A stretch of DNA of 64,000 nt from Verrucomicrobiota bacterium (GCA_017301975.1 JAFLEI010000006.1:152703-216702), one strand, 5' to 3'; shown: positions 1 through 8,498, counted from the first letter of the stretch. Numbers and translations: made by a program. The notes: generated by a model from the sequence alone, not told the origin.

Positions 1-269
1 TCGTCTCCGGTGAGCATGACAAAAGCTGTGGCGGGCATGTGGGATTCGAGCATGCCGAGGCAGTCGATGCCGGTCTTTCCCGGCAGTTTCATGTCCAGCA
101 GCACGACGTCCGGCCGAGAGTCGATGATTGATGCCACGGCCTGTTCGGCGTTGTTGAAAACATCCAAAAGTACAAAGCCATGCGCTGGCACCAGAATTTT
201 TCTCAGCAGAGCCTGAAACTGCGGATCATCCTCGACACAGGCGACACGAATGGAGGGTGGGGTGCTCAT
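1..269 (-). CDS. Response regulator receiver protein, cut by the window edge
   Basis: The first 89 residues of a two-component response regulator are readable from an ATG at 269; the rest lies outside the window. The fold signature is clear: an acidic pair E13-D14 after the first strand, the phosphoacceptor D59 in VVLLDMKLPG, and the conserved Thr87 in MLTGD. The output domain is not visible, so the target is unknown. It lies downstream of the minus-strand glycosyltransferase operon, about 130 bp beyond the acyltransferase relic, and may be the last gene of that transcript. The receiver assignment is firm; any role in polymer regulation is inference from position. Confidence 0.88.
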   Translation of the reverse strand, partial: MSTPPSIRVACVEDDPQFQALLRKILVPAHGFVLLDVFNNAEQAVASIIDSRPDVVLLDMKLPGKTGIDCLGMLESHMPATAFVMLTGD

Positions 270-400
270 GATTTGGGAGGGGCAGAAGGAACACGGGAAG
301 TGTGTTACCCTGGTACGCTCCGAACGAAACAGGCCGACCGCAAGCCGGGTCGTTTCAAATGAGGCTTGGGAAGCAAGAATGAATCGAGGTTTAGGCTCAG

Positions 401-686
401 CTAAGCGGGATTCAGCTCCAAAGAGGCCGATTGCTTATGATGTGCTGATTTTTTATGGCTACCGAGACGGTGTCTCAGGCACAAGAAGGGCTTTTCGACC
501 CACTGATGAATCGTCCAGGAGGAGGCGATCGTGAGGATCAATGCGACCGAACCACGCAGAAGCATGAGCTGGACATGGCCCAGACTTTGAGGCGCCGGAA
601 GCCAGTGAGCGATAAGTGAGAAGGAGTGAGTGTGTCAGATAAAAGGCATATGAAAGCACGCCGAGGCGGCTGACCCAGCGTTGCTG
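401..686 (-). pseudogene. C-terminal relic of an acyltransferase-3 (OafA-like) membrane protein
   Basis: Reading the minus strand from 686, one frame gives RWVSRLGVLSYAFYLTHSLL, the typical last helices of acyltransferase-3 proteins. At about 596 the similarity jumps frame and continues as VALILTIASS, then WTIHQWVEKPFLCLRHRLG, ending at a stop at 401-403. Removing one G in the GG at the junction would restore a single frame. An in-frame TGA sits just ahead of the remnant and overlaps the end of the neighbouring glycosyltransferase, so the first 300 or so residues are missing. It is therefore both truncated and frameshifted. The gene probably once O-acylated the product of this operon. Confidence 0.7.
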
Positions 687-696
687 ACCTCACCTC

Positions 697-1854
697 TCAT
701 CCACCCCAACTGCGGGAACCTGTGAAAGGCTTTTCATAGACCTCCATGACACGTCTGGCATTGTCGTCCCAGTTGAAGCGCTTCGCATTTTGGAGGCCTG
801 CAGGAATCAGTGCATCTCGTTGTTCACGATGCGTGGCCACATCCTGCATGGCCTGGGCCATGTCTCCGACATCTTCGGGATTGATGATGCGAGCGGCTGT
901 GCCGACAACTTCGCCCAGAGAACCACATTTCGAACTGATCACAGGACAGCCGCAGGCCATGGCCTCGATCGGCGGAAGGCCGAATCCTTCAAACAGGGAA
1001 GGGTAGATCATGGTGGAAGCAGCCCGGTACAAGTCCGGCAGCACAGCGTCCTCCACAAAGCCGAGGAAACGAACATCCCTGCCGTGACGGGAATTCCGAA
1101 CGGCCGCATGGACGTGCTCTGCCCCATGCCAGTCGCTCCCTGCGAGCACCAGCTGCCAGGGGGAGCCGGTGCGGGTCTTGAACTGATCAAACGCCTCAAT
1201 CAACCGTGTGTGGTTTTTGGCGGGATGCTCGATCCGGGACACATAGAGAAAGAAGGGCTCGTTTAATTGCCAGCGCTGTGCCACCAGAGCCAGCGCAGCG
1301 GTCCTGTCGCCGGGATTGAAGCGGGCATGGTCAATGCCATTGAGAATGACGTTTTGCCGCTGCACAGGGACGCCGAAGTAGTGCTCGACATCCCTGGCAG
1401 TGCTGGTGCTCACCGCAATGATGCCATTCTGCCGACGGGCGAGATGCTTCACGATGATCCGACCATAAATCATGCGGGCGAGGTCATACTTCTTCTTCAC
1501 ATGAAACGGGGCCAGGTCGTGAATGGTCGAGACGAGGTTGCAGTGCGCCGTGTGCACCATGCGGCGGTAGCTGGGGACGTGAAGCACATCCATCTGCTGC
1601 TGTTCCAACCAGCGAGGCAGAATCTGCTGATGCCACCAGATGTTTCGCACGGCGGGGCGCCACTGCTCATCAACGGGCACAAGCTCCATTCTGCCACGAG
1701 CAAACTCGAAGAGAGGCAAATCCTGAGCGAGGGCGAGGATGTGAAATTTGACCACGTCTGCATAGGGCAGGAGAGCCCGTGTCAGGGCCAGAACGTATTG
1801 TGCAACGCCGGTTTTTCCGCGCTGGATGACGCTGGTGGAGATGGCGATTTTCAT
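697..1854 (-). CDS. Glycosyltransferase family 4 protein
   Basis: A 385-aa GT-B enzyme, full length for the family. It should transfer a sugar from a nucleotide-activated donor to a lipid-linked intermediate at the cytoplasmic face of the inner membrane. The N-terminal acceptor half opens with MKIAISTSVIQRGKTGVAQY. The C-terminal half carries the donor-binding signature, with SLFEGFGLPPIEAMACGCPV around residues 290-310 and a conserved glycine-rich SKCGSLGEV after it. Its ATG overlaps the stop of the GT26-STAS gene as ATGA, so the two are probably translationally coupled. Donor and acceptor cannot be told from sequence. Confidence 0.9.
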   Translation of the reverse strand: MKIAISTSVIQRGKTGVAQYVLALTRALLPYADVVKFHILALAQDLPLFEFARGRMELVPVDEQWRPAVRNIWWHQQILPRWLEQQQMDVLHVPSYRRMVHTAHCNLVSTIHDLAPFHVKKKYDLARMIYGRIIVKHLARRQNGIIAVSTSTARDVEHYFGVPVQRQNVILNGIDHARFNPGDRTAALALVAQRWQLNEPFFLYVSRIEHPAKNHTRLIEAFDQFKTRTGSPWQLVLAGSDWHGAEHVHAAVRNSRHGRDVRFLGFVEDAVLPDLYRAASTMIYPSLFEGFGLPPIEAMACGCPVISSKCGSLGEVVGTAARIINPEDVGDMAQAMQDVATHREQRDALIPAGLQNAKRFNWDDNARRVMEVYEKPFTGSRSWGG

Positions 1855-3329
1855 GAGGCTAAAAGGTATTCCATGTGTTCGTGACGCAGGGATTCATGCA
1901 CGACCGGGCTGGCGTTGGTGAAGCGAAGGTGTATGTGCTGGCTGCAGGCATGATCTTTGAGGCGGGCCATGAGGCCCAGGCCGCCGCTGTCCATGAGCTG
2001 GACGCCCTTCAGATCGATGACGACCGGATTGCGGGCATCGGCAGCATTTTGGATGACTCCGAGCGCGCCCCGCCAGAGACCATCCACACTGTTGGTGGTG
2101 ACGGCGCCGGGCCAGTCGAGCATCAGCGGGACTGTTTTGGTGCCAGGGGGGCCGGGCGTGGGGCTGGCGTTTAGGACTTTGTTCAGCGCCTCTTCACGGT
2201 TTGTCGCCTGGCTGAAGATGGAATTGAGGCGGGTCATCTGCAGCAGCTTGAGCACCGCAGGGGAGACGCAGGCCAGGACCAGATGTTTGCCGGACTGGCG
2301 GCAGCGTTTCTGCATGCGCATGAGCAGCCCAAGGCCGGTGCTGTCGATGAATTGAGCGCCGCCACAGTCAATGATGATGCCTTCTTCAGGCCCTTCCAGG
2401 CAGTTCATCCAGATATGGTCGATGACGCGCACCTCGGCGGCATCCAGACGCTCCGGGCAGAAAAGTTCAGGGACGCTCGAAAGCTGGATGTCCGAGGCTT
2501 TGACTGGCACGGGACTGAGTGGGGCGGCTGAGGTGGTGTGCTTGTTTCTTTGAGTCAGCCACCCCTGTTTCAGAATCGTCAGTCCGAAAACCACGAAGTC
2601 CGTGGCGTAGCGTTTGAACAAACGACGTGGCTCCTGAAGCAGGCGGTACAGCCATTCGAGTCCGATCATTTGCATCCGGCGCGGCGCGCGCTGCATGCGG
2701 CCCGCGAGGAAGTCGATCGTGGCGCCGACGCCCATCGTGACAGGTGCTCCGGCACGCTGGTAGTTCATGGCGATCCACTTTTCCTCTTCCGGGCAGCCGA
2801 ATGACACCAAGAGAAGGTCGGGACTGGTGGTGTGAATGTCAGCGCAAATGGCTGCATGATCCATTTCGTGCAATGGCTTGAACGGCGGGGACATGACGCC
2901 GGCAATTTTGAGCCGAGGGTGGACCTCTTTCACCACCTCAACCGCCTTGTCCGCCACCTCCTTCTTCCCGCCGAGGAAATAGACGCTCCAATTCTTTTCT
3001 TCAGCAACGGCCAGGAGCTTTGGCAGGAGGTCGGAAGCGGCAACACGTTCTGGAAGCGCATTGCCGAGCCATCGGGCGGCCCAGACGAGGGGCATGCCAT
3101 CGCATACGACGAGATGGGCATCGAGCAGAATGCGGCGCAGATCCTCGTCATACATGGCGAGTGCGGTGAAATCGACATTGGCCGTGGCGATGTAGTGAGG
3201 TTTGCGGGAGGCAATCATTCCGGAGATGGCCTGCAGCGCCTGATCAGTCGTCACATTATCGAACGGGACGCCGAGCATGGACAAGGACGGCCCGCGGCGA
3301 GGGGTGAATGCTGCTTCAGTTCTGTTCAT
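1851..3329 (-). CDS. WecG/TagA/CpsF-type glycosyltransferase (GT26) fused to two STAS domains
   Basis: A 492-aa protein in three parts. Residues 15-250 are a GT26 transferase, the family that includes WecG and TagA, with the VVCDGMPLVWAARWLG motif (catalytic Asp77) and LVSFGCPEEEKW at 174-185. Residues 285-385 are a STAS domain with FIDSTGLGLLMRMQ, and residues 400-492 a second STAS with LMDSGGLGLMARL. In anti-anti-sigma factors the Ser of DS(T/G)GLG is the phosphorylation site; here these are Ser330 and Ser448. GT26 enzymes normally stop near 250 residues, so this architecture is very unusual. An RsbW-like ATPase is encoded upstream in the same operon. Domain calls are firm; that the STAS modules control transferase activity or a sigma factor is inference. 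Confidence 0.9.
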   Translation of the reverse strand: MNRTEAAFTPRRGPSLSMLGVPFDNVTTDQALQAISGMIASRKPHYIATANVDFTALAMYDEDLRRILLDAHLVVCDGMPLVWAARWLGNALPERVAASDLLPKLLAVAEEKNWSVYFLGGKKEVADKAVEVVKEVHPRLKIAGVMSPPFKPLHEMDHAAICADIHTTSPDLLLVSFGCPEEEKWIAMNYQRAGAPVTMGVGATIDFLAGRMQRAPRRMQMIGLEWLYRLLQEPRRLFKRYATDFVVFGLTILKQGWLTQRNKHTTSAAPLSPVPVKASDIQLSSVPELFCPERLDAAEVRVIDHIWMNCLEGPEEGIIIDCGGAQFIDSTGLGLLMRMQKRCRQSGKHLVLACVSPAVLKLLQMTRLNSIFSQATNREEALNKVLNASPTPGPPGTKTVPLMLDWPGAVTTNSVDGLWRGALGVIQNAADARNPVVIDLKGVQLMDSGGLGLMARLKDHACSQHIHLRFTNASPVVHESLRHEHMEYLLAS

Positions 3330-3927
3330 GGGAGTTCCTTTCCGGCTGGAAATGCCGTGAGTAGCAGCTGCTGAGGTGCCGCCCCGGGCCGGGCCAGCCT
3401 AAGCGGTTGCGACAGATCTGCGTGCCACGTGCCCCAAAATACCAGCGAAGTGCATCCACGTTCGGCATGTAGTCCATGTCGCCGCAATAAATAACCGTGG
3501 GAGCTGTGTCGCGTGCGATGTCCGATGAATGGGGGCTGAAGTCGTCGAGATCGGCCCCGTTGGTGACCCCTTGTAGGGGTACATTCAAACTGACCTCTGA
3601 GCGGATGAAGCTCTCATCATCCGGCCCGCAGACCATTTGCACAGAACTGCGACGGGCGACCTTGTGCTCAAACCGGCGCAGTTTCCAGACCTGCTCGCGG
3701 TAAAGGATGGATGATTTGATCCCTTTGGACATGCGGGCGTACTGCTCCTCCTGAACCTGGAGATCCCCCCGACTGCGGTCCACGCTCAGGGGTATTTCCA
3801 AATGATCTTGGAGGAAGTACTGAGCCATGACGATGTCGCAGACATGGACCATGTCGCGAAACACCCGCTGATAGGTGCCGTGATCGATCGGGCAGGGGAT
3901 GTAAGGGTAGACGACCAGAATGTGCAT
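3316..3927 (-). pseudogene. Truncated GT4 glycosyltransferase (Stp1/PEP-CTERM-associated type)
   Basis: The 203-aa ORF starts like the Stp1 sugar transferases (MHILVVYPYIPCPIDHGTYQ) and contains the mid-protein region APTVIYCGDMDYMPNVDALR, which precedes the donor-binding half in that family. After about residue 165 similarity ends: the frame runs into Arg/Pro-rich residues and lacks the expected GGGTR and E-x7-E donor motifs. Family members are about 400 aa, and the first half is also shorter than normal, so internal sequence is probably lost too. Compare the intact relative at 11144-12373. The 3' end overlaps the GT26-STAS gene by 14 bp. Catalytic activity is unlikely. Confidence 0.7.
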
Positions 3928-4001
3928 GAGCAGTGGGAACTGCCTGTAACAAAGCTGAAATCATGAACGAAAGCATCGCCCGCAAGTGGGGGGAGCCGAG
4001 G

Positions 4002-5066
4002 CTAGTTGAACCGGTTCCAGAGCGCCGTGTATTGCTGGATGGCTGAGGGTGTGGCGTGGCGTTCGGTCCAAAGCATTCTCACGAGTTCCTGGAGCAGATG
4101 CTCACGGGGATAACGAGTGATGCCTGATGGTATGCCGCGTGTGCGGAAATGGATGAGCAGATTTTTCCACAACGGTACTTCTGGGCACTTGTTGGTCCTG
4201 GAAGTGGTGTAATCCACGGGTGTTGACAACTTGATTTCCAAGCGGCGGCTTTCGAGCTGGAGAAAGATGTTCTGGGCGAGCTGGGACAAGGCGGAATGCT
4301 GCTGGCGCAATTCGTCACGCGTGTGGGGCGAGCGCTGCGGATGCAGTTTAAACTCCATTCCTGCGGCATGATGGTTCAGGAGTGTTGGATCGACTCCCGG
4401 GAGTTCCTGAAGCCTGCGGTGGCGTTCGCGGCAACTCCAATGATAGAGACCTGCCATCGTCAGCATCACGTCACCCAAGGCGAGCTGCGCCTTGGCCAGA
4501 TTGCGCCCGACAAAATCGGCATCGGCGGCGGTGAAGTATTCCTGAGCGAGTCTCGTGCTGGCAAACAACAGGCCGGAGCAGCGATTGAAGAGCAACCGCG
4601 TGGCCTCATGCAGAGGGATGCGGCCGGCGTCGCGGTGGTGATCGCATCCGGCAAAAAGTTTGTCATCGCCAATGAGCCAGCGGTGACCCATGAGCAGATC
4701 GTAGTAGAACATGCTGACAGGGCTGCGACGCAGCCGGGCGGTGGAAAGAATTTTGAAATCGACGTCCAGGCCCACGGCATGAGAAAGCGATTCACCAAGC
4801 TTGTGCAGGGCTACTTTGAAAAGGCGATCATTGATCAATGTGCTGCCGCGGATGAACACAAAGAACTCCATGTCATTGTAGGGCAGGTCCTGGCCGTTTT
4901 CACGCAGCACGCCGCCTTCGCCCCGGCCATAGCCGCCGGCAAGCGCGAGGCCCTCGAGTTTGCTCGTCGGGATGATGCGTTCAACTCCCGCCCGTACGTG
5001 CGTGCAGGTGACTGCCAGATGTTGCTCCAGCCTCTCACTGCCGTCGATGGTGAAGCGCTCACTCAT
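4002..5066 (-). CDS. Nucleotidyltransferase-fold protein of unknown substrate
   Basis: The 354-aa protein has a nucleotidyltransferase core in its first 110 residues: LALAGGYGRGEGGV at 40-53 (the glycine-rich turn), YNDMEFF at 63-69 supplying the first acidic residues, and DVDFKIL at 101-107 supplying the third. The rest is helical and unassigned. Proteins of this kind transfer a nucleotide to a small molecule, RNA or protein, and the target cannot be named. Its ATG overlaps the stop of the upstream glycosyltransferase (ATGA), placing it inside the polysaccharide operon. A role in making an activated precursor or modifying an operon protein is speculative. Confidence 0.65.
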   Translation of the reverse strand: MSERFTIDGSERLEQHLAVTCTHVRAGVERIIPTSKLEGLALAGGYGRGEGGVLRENGQDLPYNDMEFFVFIRGSTLINDRLFKVALHKLGESLSHAVGLDVDFKILSTARLRRSPVSMFYYDLLMGHRWLIGDDKLFAGCDHHRDAGRIPLHEATRLLFNRCSGLLFASTRLAQEYFTAADADFVGRNLAKAQLALGDVMLTMAGLYHWSCRERHRRLQELPGVDPTLLNHHAAGMEFKLHPQRSPHTRDELRQQHSALSQLAQNIFLQLESRRLEIKLSTPVDYTTSRTNKCPEVPLWKNLLIHFRTRGIPSGITRYPREHLLQELVRMLWTERHATPSAIQQYTALWNRFN

Positions 5067-6285
5067 GCAGGGATGGAGTCACGCAAGTATTGCTCAACCT
5101 GATCCACGATGGGAGCCATGGCAAAACGCTGATGTACTTCATGGTGGCCTGTCTGGGCGATGCGCGTGCGCAGATGGTCTTCGGTTTGCAGCAGCAGGAT
5201 GCGCTCGGCCAACTCAGTGGCGGCTCCAGCCTCATAAGTCACGGCGTTTTGACCGTGGCGGAAGAGTTCGCGGCTGCCGCCGGTCATGGTGCCGATCACC
5301 GGCAGGCCGCAGGCCATGGCTTCAAGGGGGGGAGTGCGAACGGTTCCTCCCACTCGGAGGTGAAAAGCAGGGCATCGTGTGCGCGATAGACGTCGGGCAT
5401 TTCTGAGGGCGTGGCACTGTGCCATGTGACCGGAAGGGAGTTTCCCGCAGCGAAGTTCTTCAGCATGGTCACGTAGGCATCGTCCCCCCTGCCATAGACA
5501 TGGAGTTCACCTGCAAAGGAGTTTTGGATCAGGAGCACTGCGCGCAGAGCCGTCAAAATGCCTTTGTCTTCGGCGAGGCGTCCCACCCAGAGCCATTTTT
5601 TTGGAGGACGGGTCACCGGCGTTCCGTGGAAGTGCCGCGTATCCACCGGGCAGTGGATGACGCCGCCATGCATCACATCGTAGCCTTGCTGTGCGGTGAG
5701 TTCGCGCAGACGGGCGCTGGTGAAATAGAGCCGATGAAAACGGATTTCAGAGACGGGATTAGTGGGAGCTACGGCATCACAGCGGCGGCGGACCCCGAAC
5801 AGCGTCCAAAGCGCGCGCTGCACGCGTGATGCGAATGATCCCTGGCTGCGATTCCACCAGTCGAGCCAAGCATCGCTGGTGAGACTGCGCAAAATCCAAT
5901 GATCGCTGACATCGTAGACTGTGGGCACACCGCTCTTCTGCAAGGTGAGGCAGAGCGACTTGGACAGGCCACCCATGCACCAGACATGGACGACATCCGG
6001 TTGCAGGATGGTGAGCGCCTCACGCAAGGTGTGATTGTTGTATAGTTCAAGATACTTGAGGGCCCTTAATCCCAGCCATGGGTGGCCGTGATAGCCGTGA
6101 AGGCGCAGACTCCGATCAACATGAGGCTCCGCGATGGGAGGACTGCCCTGCACTCCATGATTGGATGTGATCACATGCACGTCATGACCGCGCAGGCGCA
6201 GCGCCTCCGTGATTGCGGCGCAGCGCAGTTCATAACCACCGACATAATGGGGCGGGTAAAGATTGGTAAGAACGAGAGTTTTCAT
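5063..6285 (-). pseudogene. GT4 glycosyltransferase interrupted by a frameshift in a C7 tract
   Basis: The first part (ATG at 6285) reads MKTLVLTNLYPPHYVGGYE and runs through a complete acceptor domain to SEWEEPFALPPL. The minus-strand run of seven C at 5332-5326 then throws the frame into a short tail that stops near 5296. The correct continuation, LEAMACGLPVIGTMTGGSRE, lies in another frame and runs to the stop at 5063-5065. One extra C (C8) would give one uninterrupted GT4 protein of about 407 aa. The change could be a sequencing error, a recent mutation or slipped-strand phase variation. Both edges keep ATGA overlaps with neighbours, which argues the gene was recently functional. Confidence 0.82.
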
Positions 6286-6440
6286 GAGAACACCTCCCGC
6301 GAACTGTCAGTCGAGGCGCTGTCGATGACGATCAGTTCCTGATTCTGCCAGTTTTGCGTGACAAGTGCGGGCAGTGTTTTCTTCAGCGCCCAGGCTTCAT
6401 TGAAGGAGCGCATGACGATGCTGATGAGAGGATCACTCAT
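6282..6440 (-). pseudogene. 52-residue N-terminal stub of a GT2 glycosyltransferase
   Basis: This small ORF lies between two GT4 genes and overlaps both by ATGA. Its translation begins MSDPLISIVMRSFNEAW and continues to ELIVIDSASTDSS, which is the first strand, helix and nucleotide-binding DSxSTD segment of family 2 glycosyltransferases. Such enzymes are at least 220 aa, so the DXD motif and acceptor half are missing. The simplest reading is an internal deletion that kept the start and happened to join a stop at the next gene's ATG. It may survive only as a translational-coupling leader. Confidence 0.7.
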
Positions 6441-7735
6441 GACAGTTTGGCGGCGAATTGAACCGGCTGGCAGTGAGTTTTGCTTCTGGAGCCTTTGAGT
6501 TTTTTCGCCTCGACCAGTTCTTCGTAAACACGTGCGACACGAGCTGCCACAGCGGGCACGTCATATTCCGCTCGTACATGATCCAGAGCTTCCGAGCTGA
6601 GGTGGCGGTGCAGCTTGTTGTTAATCATGAGTGTGTCGATGGCGGAGTGAAAATCCGCCGTTTGATCCAGGTCAAAAAGAATACCTGTGCGGCCGTGCTC
6701 GATCAGGGAGGCAGGGCCGGATGTGCGTGAAGAAAGCACCGGAGTGCCTGCGGCCCAGGCTTCAAGGATGACAATGCCGAAGGGTTCGGCGGTGGAGCAA
6801 AGCACAAAGAGACGTGCGGACTGGATGAGGACGACCAACTGCGGACAGCCTGATTCAAGGCCTCCGGTGAGAAGGACGTCAGCGGCCAGACCAAGACGGG
6901 CGATTTCACGATTCAGTTCTTCGACAACGGACTGAGTCGTCCCGGCGCCGATGAGAACGAGCATGGCGCGTGGGTGGCGGCGTTTGATCGCGGGCAACTG
7001 TCGCACGAGCCAAGGCAGGTTCTTGGCAGGATCAAGGCGCGCGACGTTGACAATGAGATCTCGGTTGGCGATCTGCGGGTAGGCTTTGAGCGCGGCTGCG
7101 CGGCCATCCGCAGCATATTGTGCAGCCGGAACGGAGTGTGGCTGCACGATGATGCGCTGCCGCGGGTATTTTTCCTGGAGCAAGGCCGCTTCGCGCGGGT
7201 TGCAGGTGAAGACTGCATCTGTGTTTTGCAGCAAGCGGCGGCTGCGCACGAGCGCGCCGAGTGCCTTGCCCCACTCGAAACCGCCTTTTAACGGGGCGGC
7301 AGGTTTGGCATTCACTTCATCGTGAATATCGAGAGCACCTCCGTGCAAGGTAATCACGTGAGGAACGCCGCGAGACCTTGCTGCCAGCAGGCTGATGCCG
7401 GCTATGCGATTGAGCGCATGAGAGTGCATCACCTGTGAACCGCTGGCACGCAGCTGCCAGAACAGTTCAAAGGAAAACAGATTGCCACCCCATGAAACGA
7501 GCGCCTCGCGCTGAGCTGCGGAAATCCCAATGACGGGAACGAAGGCACGGTAGCGCTGAAACCGGGCGCCCGCATCGCGCCAAGAATCAATGTCGCTGTG
7601 CGAGGCGTTATGTGGAGCATGCACCAGGGAGGAAATGCCATGCATTTGGAGGCCTTGAACAAGGCGCTGCACGGCAGTCTCGCTTCCGCCCCACTGGGCC
7701 GGATCGTATTTGTGGAGAATGTGTGAGGCTTGCAT
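6437..7735 (-). CDS. Glycosyltransferase family 4 protein
   Basis: A GT-B transferase of 432 aa from the ATG at 7735. The open frame continues upstream to 7861, but that would overlap the ATPase gene by 118 bp and adds a low-complexity tail, so I prefer 7735, which opens MQASHILHKYDPAQWGGSE. The WGGSE motif is typical of the acceptor domain. The donor half contains NVARLDPAKN, then CSTAEPFGIVILEAWAAGTP, the conserved E-x7-E region. It starts 8 bp after the RsbW-like ATPase, so the signalling gene and the transferase are probably cotranscribed. The sugar transferred is unknown. Confidence 0.88.
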   Translation of the reverse strand: MQASHILHKYDPAQWGGSETAVQRLVQGLQMHGISSLVHAPHNASHSDIDSWRDAGARFQRYRAFVPVIGISAAQREALVSWGGNLFSFELFWQLRASGSQVMHSHALNRIAGISLLAARSRGVPHVITLHGGALDIHDEVNAKPAAPLKGGFEWGKALGALVRSRRLLQNTDAVFTCNPREAALLQEKYPRQRIIVQPHSVPAAQYAADGRAAALKAYPQIANRDLIVNVARLDPAKNLPWLVRQLPAIKRRHPRAMLVLIGAGTTQSVVEELNREIARLGLAADVLLTGGLESGCPQLVVLIQSARLFVLCSTAEPFGIVILEAWAAGTPVLSSRTSGPASLIEHGRTGILFDLDQTADFHSAIDTLMINNKLHRHLSSEALDHVRAEYDVPAVAARVARVYEELVEAKKLKGSRSKTHCQPVQFAAKLS

Positions 7736-7743
7736 GGGGGAGA

Positions 7744-8259
7744 TCACGTGGCCTGAAGCGCAGTTGGATTTTTTCGGAAAGGGGGCGCTGATATGCTCGC
7801 CTGTTTTGCGCAGCGGGTCTGCGGGGGCAAAGGAGGTGCTTTGCGCCGAGACTTCAGACAAAGCACATTGTGCCCCTCGCCACGAAGGTAAGACACATGA
7901 TCGGTGAGAGAACTGATGATGAAGAGGCCGCGCCCATGATCACATTCATCATCTTCCGGCAACTCCACCTTGTTCGGCCAGTCAAAGCCGCTGGTGTGAT
8001 CGGTGATGCGGACTTCGATGTCTTGCGGGGACAGGGTTGCTTCGATGCGGACCGTGAGCCGGGACTGTTCGGGGGTGGCGTAATTCACAGCATTGTTCGC
8101 CGCTTCCGCCAGCACGAGCTCCCATTGCGGGCACTCGTCCGGCAGGATCTGCGGATCTGCCAGCCATTCAATGACCGAGCGAACGGCATCGCGCGCATCA
8201 TCCAGGGTTGCTGGAAAATCGAGCCGGAAGCCGTCGAATTGCTGCTGAGGAATCGACAT
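7744..8259 (-). CDS. RsbW/SpoIIAB-like anti-sigma factor ATPase (serine kinase)
   Basis: A 171-aa GHKL ATPase of the HATPase_c_2 type. From the ATG at 8259 the N box is ELVLAEAANNAVNYA (Glu52, Asn56), the G1 box is ITDHTSGFDW (Asp87, Gly91) and the G2 box is DHGRGLFII (107-115). There is no dimerisation/His-phosphotransfer domain, so it resembles switch kinases that bind a sigma factor or phosphorylate a STAS protein on Ser. An in-frame TTG at 8265 is an alternative start. About 30 C-terminal residues are Pro/Arg-rich and nonconserved. The likely partner is the double-STAS glycosyltransferase encoded 4.4 kb downstream in the same operon; this is inference. Confidence 0.87.
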   Translation of the reverse strand: MSIPQQQFDGFRLDFPATLDDARDAVRSVIEWLADPQILPDECPQWELVLAEAANNAVNYATPEQSRLTVRIEATLSPQDIEVRITDHTSGFDWPNKVELPEDDECDHGRGLFIISSLTDHVSYLRGEGHNVLCLKSRRKAPPLPPQTRCAKQASISAPPFRKNPTALQAT

Positions 8260-8276
8260 GAGCAATCAAGCGTGGA

Positions 8277-8498
8277 TCATTCAAAAACGCGATGAAGTTC
8301 TCCTTCGGGACTCTGCGCATGAAGGACAACCTGCAACAGTGCTCCAGGCACTGCACGCGGGCAGATTTTAGGCAGAAAGGCGCCGGCTTCCGTGATGATG
8401 TCGTTCGCATCCCAGGCAAAATGGAATGGGAACACCCTTGCGAAATGTCGCATGCTGACATGACCGTGGTCCAATAAACTGGAACTTGCCCTGTTCAT
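8277..8498 (-). pseudogene. Small ORF resembling the start of a HNOBA-type sensor domain, truncated
   Basis: The 73-aa ORF contains HFARVFPFHFAWDANDIITE followed by AGAFLPKICP and a PGALL turn. This resembles the first part of the haem-NO-binding-associated (HNOBA, PAS-like) domain, which reads roughly FPFH-x-x-WD then G-x-x-L-x-x-x-CP. Those domains run to at least 150 residues, so this one is cut short at a TGA. Another frame offers FMRRVPKENF as a possible continuation, which suggests a frameshift. Its ATG overlaps the stop of the preceding ORF, and it ends 17 bp before the switch ATPase. It may be a lost sensor for that ATPase. The domain match is by eye and tentative. Confidence 0.4.
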
